Shown here in pieces: positions 4,713-9,709 of a stretch of 9,709 nucleotides of DNA. The DNA is from JBDTMT01 sp033764095 (lineage in GTDB: Bacteria > Desulfobacterota > Binatia > HRBIN30 > CADEER01). Each line of letters opens with the position of its first letter. Position 1 is the first letter of the stretch. Under the pieces are notes generated by a model. The model ran no database searches, was not told where the DNA came from, and saw only the letters and a program-made list of their open reading frames with translations. The translations under genes were made by a program, and so were the position numbers. The stretch spans positions 1 to 9,709 of the forward strand of contig JANRJF010000170.1 of assembly GCA_033764095.1 (NCBI GenBank). The letters run 5' to 3'.

Positions 4713-6956
4713 GTGCCCGCGTCCGAGATCGAGATTTCCATCATCGTCCCGTGCCTGAACGAGGGCGAGAACGTCCTCGAGCTGGCCGACCGCGCCCGCG
4801 CCGTCTTCGAGTCGCGCGGCCTCGCCGGCGAGGTCGTGTTCGTCAACGACGGCAGCACCGACAACACCGGCGCGCTGATCGACGGCCTGGCCGCGCAGCA
4901 CGACTGGGTACGCGCCGTGCACCACCCGCACAACCTCGGCATGGCGGCCGGGTGGCAGAGCGGCGGCCAGGCGGCGCGCGGGCGCTACGTCGTGGTGATG
5001 GACGGCGACCTGCAGTACCTGCCGGAGGACGTCTACCGCCTCTATCGCCAGCTCAAGTACACCAACGCCGACGTCGTGCAGGGCTGGCGCAGCCACATCG
5101 GCCGCGAGCGCGGGCCGCGCTACTGGATGAGCCGGGTGCTCGACATCATGCTCGGCCTGCTGTTCAGCATGCGCCTGCGCGACATCAAGTCGGGCTTCTT
5201 CATCTGCGAGCGCGACGTCTTCCTGCACATCCTCAAACACCGCTTCCGCTACGCCTACTTCCAGACCCTGGTGATCGTCTCGGCGCACCACAAGGGCTAC
5301 CGCGTCGAGCAGATCGAGACGCTCTTCGTCGAGCGCAAGCTGGGCCAGTCGTTCATCTCCAACCTGCCGGTGCGGCTGGTGTTCAACACCCTGCTCGACC
5401 TCGCCAAGGGCGCGCTGGAGTTCCGCCTGCTGCAGGGACACACCGACGTGCTGGCGGACTTCCTCGCCAGCCATCCGCCGGCGCGCGATCCCGAGCCCCT
5501 GGCGCTGTGGCGACGCGCCTACCTGCGCGTCTTCGCCTGGCTGATGCCGTTCCATCACTGGGTCGTGTCGTTCCCGGCGCTGCGCTACTACCACCAGCTC
5601 AGCCGCACCCAGTGGTGCACGCCGGAGCAGATCCGCGCCCTGCAGGAACAGCGGCTGCGCGAGCTGATCCGCACCGTGCACCGGCACGTGCCGTACTACC
5701 GCGAGCTGTTCGACCGGCTCGGCATCGAGCCCGACTCGATCCAGACGCTGGAGGACCTGCAGCGCATCCCGCCGCTCACCAAGGACGACATCCGCCACAA
5801 TCTGCACTTCGACCTGATGTCGGACCGCCACGACAAGCGGCAGATGCTGCCGATCACCACCAGCGGCTCCACCGGCGAGCCGCTCACCCTCTACGCCGAC
5901 AAGACCCAGCTGGAGATGCGCTGGGCGACGACCATCCGCAACATCGAGTGGAGCGGCTACCGCTTCGGCGACCGCCAGGTGCGGCTGTGGCACTCGACCC
6001 TCGGCATGAGCGGCATCCAGGCGTTCAAGGAGCGCTTCGACGCCGTGCTGATGCGCCGCAAGTTCTTTCCCGCCTTCGAGATGAACGAGCAGACCATCGG
6101 CCAGTACGTCGAGTTCCTGCGCCAGAAGAAGCCGGTGCTGATCGACGGCTACGCCGAGGCGTTCAACCTCATCGCCACCTACCTGCGCGACGCCAAGGTC
6201 GACGGCATCCGCCCGAAGGGCATCATCTCCTCGGCGCAGACGCTGTCGAAGGACAGCCGCGCGGTGATCGAGCAGGCCTTCGGCGCCAAGGTGTTCGACA
6301 AGTACGGCAGCCGCGAGTTCAGCGGCATCGCGCACGAGTGCGAGGCGCACAGCGGGCACCACGTCAACGCCGAGTCGTACATCGTCGAGATCGTGCGCGA
6401 CGGCCGCCCGGCGGCGCCGGGCGAGACCGGCGAGGTGCTGGTCACCGACCTGACCAACACCGCCGTGCCGCTGATCCGCTACAAGCTCGGCGACCTCGCC
6501 ACCGCCACCGATGCGGTCTGCCCGTGCGGTCGCGGCCTGCCGCTGATCGGCGAGATCCAGGGCCGCGCCCAGGCGATCATCATCGGCACCAACGGCTGCT
6601 TCCTGCCCGGCACCTTCTTTGCCCACCTGCTGAAGGACTACGGCCACATCCTCAAGCAGTTCCAGGTGGTGCAGGAGCGCCTCGGCGCGATCGATTTCAA
6701 CATCGTGCGCGGCCCGCGCTTCTCCGAGCACGAGCTGGAGAAGATCCTGGTCCTGTTCCGCCAACACCTCGGCGAGGACATGGAGATCACCGTGCACGAG
6801 GTCGACGCGATCGCCCTGGTGCGCACCGGCAAGCACCGCCACAGCGTCTCCAAGCTGCAGATCACCCCCGAGGTCTTCGCCCGCTACCGCATGCGCAGCG
6901 AGGCCCTGCACGACACGCCGGCGCCGCCCGACGAACGCCAGCGCCGCGAGGGCTGA
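4713..6956 (+). CDS. fusion: DPM1-like GT2 glycosyltransferase + CapK/PaaK-like adenylate-forming domain
   Basis: 747 residues in one uninterrupted frame. Residues 6-240 are a GT2 domain: SIIVPCLNEGEN (9-20), FVNDGSTDNT (43-52), HNLGMAAG (73-80), and the metal/nucleotide-binding MDGDLQYLPED (96-106) with D97 and D99. GFFICERDVF (161-170) matches the polyprenyl-phosphate mannose/glucose synthase branch. C-terminal membrane helices of that branch are absent. Residues about 241-300 are a linker rich in aromatics. Residues about 300-725 match CapK/PaaK-like ANL enzymes: HVPYYRELFDRLGI (325-338), phosphate loop TTSGSTGEP (382-390), YGSREF (531-536), RYKLGD (589-594), CPCGRGLP (603-610) and GKHRH (706-710), where K707 is a candidate for the late catalytic lysine. 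CapK homologues occur in polysaccharide clusters and activate carboxylates as adenylates, with or without CoA. No carrier domain is present. Both halves keep their motifs, so both could be active: a sugar transfer and an acyl or carboxylate activation on one chain (inference). The tail (730-747) is disordered. Convergent with the GT-C gene. Confidence 0.9.
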   Translation: MPASEIEISIIVPCLNEGENVLELADRARAVFESRGLAGEVVFVNDGSTDNTGALIDGLAAQHDWVRAVHHPHNLGMAAGWQSGGQAARGRYVVVMDGDLQYLPEDVYRLYRQLKYTNADVVQGWRSHIGRERGPRYWMSRVLDIMLGLLFSMRLRDIKSGFFICERDVFLHILKHRFRYAYFQTLVIVSAHHKGYRVEQIETLFVERKLGQSFISNLPVRLVFNTLLDLAKGALEFRLLQGHTDVLADFLASHPPARDPEPLALWRRAYLRVFAWLMPFHHWVVSFPALRYYHQLSRTQWCTPEQIRALQEQRLRELIRTVHRHVPYYRELFDRLGIEPDSIQTLEDLQRIPPLTKDDIRHNLHFDLMSDRHDKRQMLPITTSGSTGEPLTLYADKTQLEMRWATTIRNIEWSGYRFGDRQVRLWHSTLGMSGIQAFKERFDAVLMRRKFFPAFEMNEQTIGQYVEFLRQKKPVLIDGYAEAFNLIATYLRDAKVDGIRPKGIISSAQTLSKDSRAVIEQAFGAKVFDKYGSREFSGIAHECEAHSGHHVNAESYIVEIVRDGRPAAPGETGEVLVTDLTNTAVPLIRYKLGDLATATDAVCPCGRGLPLIGEIQGRAQAIIIGTNGCFLPGTFFAHLLKDYGHILKQFQVVQERLGAIDFNIVRGPRFSEHELEKILVLFRQHLGEDMEITVHEVDAIALVRTGKHRHSVSKLQITPEVFARYRMRSEALHDTPAPPDERQRREG

Positions 6957-6987
6957 GCGGCGCGCGTCGTGGCGGGCGCGCGGCCAC

Positions 6988-7039
6988 GGCCACGGATTAC
7001 GCGGATCGGGGTTGCTCGCGATCCGTGTAATCCGTGGCC
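6988..7039. terminator. long near-perfect hairpin between convergent genes, probably a dispersed repeat
   Basis: Arms 6988-7008 and 7019-7039 are inverted copies of 21 bp around a 10-base loop, with a single non-Watson-Crick position. The core of the left arm is CCACGGATTACGCGGAT; the right arm carries its complement with one change (ATCCGTGTAATCCGTGG). In a plus-strand transcript the odd pair is a G-U wobble, in a minus-strand transcript a C-A mismatch, so the stem is more stable for the GT2-CapK mRNA. It fills the gap between stops at 6956 and 7056. There is no T-run. From memory, ATCCGTGTAATCCGTGG-like sequences recur between genes in many bacterial genomes, so this may be one copy of a dispersed palindromic repeat acting as terminator or mRNA-end stabiliser (inference). 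Confidence 0.7.
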
Positions 7040-7055
7040 AAACGCTCGCGACGAC

Positions 7056-8654
7056 TCACGGCGGATCTCTGCGCGCCAGCAGCAGCATCGAGGTGAGCTG
7101 CGGCGCGTAGGGCACCACGTCGTAGTGCTCGCCGATCCACTTGGCGAGCGGGTCGTTGACCGTGTCGTAGGAGAGCAGCAGCACCACCACGTACGGCGGC
7201 GGCTGCTCCTGCAGGCGCGCGGCGGTCTCCTCGAGGCGCTCGCGACGGTGGAAGCGCGGCGACAGGTGCTGGTAGCGGGTCGGGTTGTGCGCGCCGGCGA
7301 GCAGGTAGGGCGCCGCCAGGTTGTAGGCGAACAGGGCGCGGTCGCCGCCGGCGTCGAGCCGCTGGCGCAGCGCGTCCACCAGCGCCACCTCCGTCGGTTG
7401 GGCGAAGCGCAGCCGGCCGAAGGCGGTGTCGTGCTCGAGCGGATAGGCGGCGTGCGCCATTGCCTGGTGCCGCCACAGCGGCGGCGCCAGCGCGGCGAGC
7501 CCGACGGCGGTGAGGCCGAGCCCGACGGCGGCGCCGGGGCGCGCCGGCAGCGCGGCGAGCAGGCGCTCGACGCTGGCGGCGGCGGCGACCGCGGCGAGCG
7601 GCAGGATGAAGGCGACGTGCACCGCGTCGGGGTAGTACCAGATCGAGAAGATCGCCGTGGCACCGAGCACGCCGATCGCCAGGTCGCAGCGCAGCGCCCG
7701 CCGCCGCTGTCCGCGCACCAGTTCCCAGAGCGCCGCGGCGAGCGGCACGGCGAAGGCCCAGGGCAGGCCGCGCAGCACCGCCGGCCAGGTGTAGGCGGGC
7801 AGCTGCAGGGTCAGCGCGCCGAAGCCGGCCCACGGCATCGGTGCCCGCTTGGCGTTGTATTCCTGCAGCGGGTAGCGGACCAGCGCATCGTAGACCGGAT
7901 CGACGCCGGCGCCGAGCAGCACCAGCGCGGCACACGGCAGGAAGACGACGGCGAAGCCGATCGCCAGCCAGAGGCAGCGCTGCGCGCCGCGCCCGAGCCA
8001 GCCGGGCAGCCGGTCGCGCGCCTCGCCGAGCGCGTCGAGCCCGACCAGCAGCGCGCTGCCGGCGCCGAACACCACGCCTTTCTGTTGCTGGGTGACGACC
8101 AGCAGCGCCACCAGTCCGCCGAGCACGGCGGCGGTGGCCGGCCGCTCGCTCCACGGCACGCGCAGCGCGGCCCACAGCAGCAGCATGCAGCCGGCGGTGG
8201 CGAACCAGTGCGGGCTGGCGATCGGCCAGATCGAGAAGGCCAGCGCCGGCGCGCTCGCCGCGCCGACCAGCGCCAACCCGCGCCGCGCCCCGGCGCCGCG
8301 CGCCGCGGCATAGATCAGCAGCGCGATGGCGCCGTGCACCGCCGCCATCACCAGGCGGGCGGTCCAGACCTGCGTGCCGAAGAGCCGGAAGGCGAGGCCC
8401 ATGACGTACCAGGGCAGCGGCGTGACGAACTGAAAGAAGTCGCGGTACATCACCTCGCCGGTGCGGATGCGCTCCGCCTCGTAGAGGAAGTACGACTCGT
8501 CGGCGAGGCCGAGGCTGCGCGGCCAGGCGGCCACGTAGGCCACCGTGGCGGCGAACAGCAGCAGCGCCAGGCCGGTGTCGCGCCGCGTCCACGGCGGCGA
8601 AAGCGTCGTTGACAGCAGAGCGCGGACGATGCGAGAAAAATCGAATCCAGTCAA
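7056..8654 (-). CDS. GT-C membrane glycosyltransferase, GT39/ArnT (PMT)-like
   Basis: About 532 residues from TTG 8654. One membrane helix (about 29-44) is followed by GLADESYFLYEAERIRTGEV (49-68); the D52-E53 pair and following helix-like loop match the first periplasmic loop of PMT/ArnT-type enzymes, where the acidic residue is catalytic. YRDFFQFVTPLPWYVMG comes next, then roughly ten further hydrophobic segments to about residue 390. The C-terminal part (about 395-532) is soluble, with ALFAYNLAAPYLLAG and PPYVVVLLLSYDTV, as in bacterial GT39 relatives. It probably moves a sugar from a polyprenyl-phosphate carrier to an outer-face acceptor; the neighbouring GT2 domain could make such a donor (inference). 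The start is uncertain: GTG 8687 has a G-rich upstream stretch and would add 11 residues, but would overlap the start of the divergent methyltransferase. The open frame extends to 8804, and that extra part has no family character. Confidence 0.83.
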   Translation of the reverse strand: MTGFDFSRIVRALLSTTLSPPWTRRDTGLALLLFAATVAYVAAWPRSLGLADESYFLYEAERIRTGEVMYRDFFQFVTPLPWYVMGLAFRLFGTQVWTARLVMAAVHGAIALLIYAAARGAGARRGLALVGAASAPALAFSIWPIASPHWFATAGCMLLLWAALRVPWSERPATAAVLGGLVALLVVTQQQKGVVFGAGSALLVGLDALGEARDRLPGWLGRGAQRCLWLAIGFAVVFLPCAALVLLGAGVDPVYDALVRYPLQEYNAKRAPMPWAGFGALTLQLPAYTWPAVLRGLPWAFAVPLAAALWELVRGQRRRALRCDLAIGVLGATAIFSIWYYPDAVHVAFILPLAAVAAAASVERLLAALPARPGAAVGLGLTAVGLAALAPPLWRHQAMAHAAYPLEHDTAFGRLRFAQPTEVALVDALRQRLDAGGDRALFAYNLAAPYLLAGAHNPTRYQHLSPRFHRRERLEETAARLQEQPPPYVVVLLLSYDTVNDPLAKWIGEHYDVVPYAPQLTSMLLLARRDPP

Positions 8655-8656
8655 CG
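8607..8656. promoter_or_regulatory. spaced inverted repeat with TTGAC boxes in the divergent start region
   Basis: CGTTGAC (8607-8613) and GTCAACG (8650-8656) are perfect inverted copies 36 bases apart. The left arm includes a full TTGACA (8609-8614), reading toward the methyltransferase. The centre (8634-8646) is AT-rich (GAGAAAAATCGAA), unusual for this DNA. A usual 17-base spacer after TTGACA lands on CGAGAA, a poor -10, while the better AAAAAT (8636-8641) lies 21 bases away, so a standard promoter is not convincing. Most of the element lies inside the first codons of the GT-C gene if TTG 8654 is its start. A regulator site is possible. Confidence 0.35.
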
Positions 8657-8681
8657 CGGCGCCGCGCGCCGGTTCGCCGAA

Positions 8682-9709
8682 ATGCACGCCCCCACCCCGC
8701 ACGCCACCGCCGCTCCGGTCACCGAGATCGTCGCCTGTCCGTTCTGCGGCGGCAGCGCGACGCGGCCGCTCACCGGCCAGCTGGCCGACGAGGAGAGCGC
8801 CCACCTCGACGAGCCGTTCGGCTCACTGCGCTTCCAGTTCGTCGCCTGCACCGCCTGCGACACCGCCTACCTGCGCGAGCGCCCGGCGGCGGACCAGATC
8901 TGGCGCTTCTACCAGGGCGAGTACTGCTGCTATCAACCGCTCGACGCGCGCGGCCCGATCATCCGGGCGCTGGTCGACGTCACCACCCGCCTGCAGCTGC
9001 GCACGCTGCGCCGCCTGATGCCGCCGGGCAGCGACCTGATGGTCGACTACGGCTGCGGCATCGGCACCTGGCTGCGCCTGCTGCGCCAGGCCGGCGCGCC
9101 GTGGCGCCTGCTCGGCACCGAGGTGTCGGAGGATCTGGTCGCGCGCGCCCGCGCGCAGGGCATCGAGGCGGTGGTGGCCGACGAGCACACGCTCGGGCGC
9201 CACGTCGCCGCGGGCAGCGCCGGCATCATCAACCTGCACCACGTCATCGAGCACGTGCCCGATCCGCTGGCGCTGTTCGCGGCGCTGCGCGAGGCGCTGG
9301 CGCCGGGCGGCGTGGTGATCGGCCAGACGCCCGACCGCGCCAGCCTGGAGGCGCGCCTGTTCGGCGATCTGTGGCCGCAGTGGCACGTGCCGCGCCACCT
9401 GGTGCTGTTCGACCCGCCGACCATGCGCCGCTTCGCCGAGCGCGCCGGCTTCGAGGTGGTGCGCATCGCCGGCTCGCCCTCCGGCGCGACGCAGTGGAGC
9501 GGCGGCACGCTGCGCGCCCTGGCGCGTTGGCGCGGGCGTCCGTTCCGCGGCATCCACGAGCCGCTCTACCCGGCGCTGATGCTCGCCTTCGCGCCGCTAT
9601 CGGTGGCGCAGTCGCTGGTCGGCTCGACCAGCCACATGGACTTCATCCTGCGCAAACCGGCGGCGCCGCCCGCGGTCGCGGTCGGCGGCGGGGCGGCGCG
9701 CGAGCCGAT
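8682..9709 (+). CDS. zinc-ribbon class I SAM-dependent methyltransferase, C-terminus cut by window edge
   Basis: At least 342 residues from ATG 8682, still open at the right edge. The N-terminus has two CxxC knuckles, C19-P-F-C22 and C56-T-A-C59, followed by AYLRERP, a zinc ribbon fused to the enzyme. Residues about 72-115 (WRFYQGEYCCYQPLD onward) bridge to the catalytic domain: motif I VDYGCGIGTW (121-130), acidic E147 in LLGTEVSED, and LHHVIEHVPDP (185-195), all typical of UbiG-like (Methyltransf_23-type) enzymes. FGDLWPQWHVPRHLVLFDP and RRFAERAGFEVV follow, the usual C-terminal half. Such zinc-ribbon methyltransferases are frequent in glycan and antigen clusters and act on sugars or lipid-linked intermediates, but the substrate here is unknown. 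The tail is Ala/Pro/Gly-rich. No clear Shine-Dalgarno precedes the ATG; no other start in frame comes before the first CxxC. Head-to-head with the GT-C gene. Confidence 0.84.
   Translation, partial: MHAPTPHATAAPVTEIVACPFCGGSATRPLTGQLADEESAHLDEPFGSLRFQFVACTACDTAYLRERPAADQIWRFYQGEYCCYQPLDARGPIIRALVDVTTRLQLRTLRRLMPPGSDLMVDYGCGIGTWLRLLRQAGAPWRLLGTEVSEDLVARARAQGIEAVVADEHTLGRHVAAGSAGIINLHHVIEHVPDPLALFAALREALAPGGVVIGQTPDRASLEARLFGDLWPQWHVPRHLVLFDPPTMRRFAERAGFEVVRIAGSPSGATQWSGGTLRALARWRGRPFRGIHEPLYPALMLAFAPLSVAQSLVGSTSHMDFILRKPAAPPAVAVGGGAAREP

Noticed and set aside
4593..6911. Minus-strand open frame of 772 codons opposite the GT2-CapK gene, plus a 784-codon plus-strand frame (4676-7030) in the other register
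   Set aside because: Both give low-complexity products without motifs; the fusion gene explains the codon pattern of this region.
6969..8612. Plus-strand open frame of 547 codons and a minus-strand off-register frame (6997-8592) over the GT-C gene
   Set aside because: Neither product shows hydrophobic helices or motifs, while the 7056-8654 minus frame reads as a typical GT-C membrane enzyme.
8609..8641. Standard sigma-70 promoter built from TTGACA (8609) and AAAAAT (8636)
   Set aside because: The spacer is 21 bases, too long; at 17 bases the -10 box is CGAGAA. Kept only as part of a spaced dyad.
8655..8804. N-terminal extension of the GT-C gene up to ATG 8804
   Set aside because: It would overlap over 120 bases of the divergent methyltransferase, including its first CxxC, and the added residues are Gly/Arg-rich with no membrane segment or family similarity.
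1..9709. CRISPR arrays, tRNA or rRNA genes, insertion-sequence ends
   Set aside because: I saw no regularly spaced direct repeats, no cloverleaf-like or conserved rRNA stretches, and no transposase-like protein or flanking inverted repeats with target duplications.

Overview
The window is very GC-rich bacterial DNA carrying seven protein genes and no RNA gene, transposase or CRISPR array that I can see. Two genes run off the ends: the left edge cuts the C-terminus of a minus-strand membrane protein, and the right edge cuts the C-terminus of a plus-strand methyltransferase. Polytopic GT-C-type membrane enzymes, a DPM1-like GT2 enzyme and several SAM-fold proteins point to a free-living bacterium that builds surface glycans or lipid-linked glycoconjugates. 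I cannot fix the lineage. A high-GC environmental Gram-negative (for example a deltaproteobacterial or Binatota-like group) fits the look of the sequence, but this is a weak inference.

Layout, left to right. (1) 1-1090, minus: YfhO-like polytopic membrane protein, partial. (2) 1091-1233: short divergent intergenic region with degenerate heptamer repeats and an AT-rich 10-bp palindrome. (3) 1234-3642, plus: membrane-embedded spermidine-synthase-like protein (TM block, SAM-fold domain, TM block), overlapping by 4 bp (GTGA) with (4) 3639-4247, plus: small class I SAM methyltransferase. (5) 4272-4298: hairpin between convergent genes. (6) 4305-4514, minus: 69-residue zinc-ribbon protein with its own ribosome binding site and a possible promoter. 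(7) 4515-4712: divergent intergenic region with two dyads. (8) 4713-6956, plus: fusion of a DPM1-like GT2 glycosyltransferase with a CapK/PaaK-like adenylate-forming domain. (9) 6988-7039: long, nearly perfect hairpin between convergent genes, probably a dispersed repeat. (10) 7056 to about 8654, minus: GT39/ArnT-like GT-C membrane glycosyltransferase. (11) 8607-8656: spaced dyad in the divergent region. (12) 8682-9709, plus: zinc-ribbon class I SAM methyltransferase, partial.

The seven genes form six short transcription units that alternate strand at every step, with a hairpin at both convergent junctions. Only the spermidine-synthase-like/methyltransferase pair looks like an operon. Functionally the window reads as a loose cluster for lipid-linked sugar transfer (GT2 domain, GT-C enzymes, YfhO-like protein) plus decoration by methylation and perhaps acylation or carboxylate activation (SAM enzymes, adenylating domain). 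That joint role is inferred from family membership and proximity. The most unusual single object is the GT2-CapK fusion.
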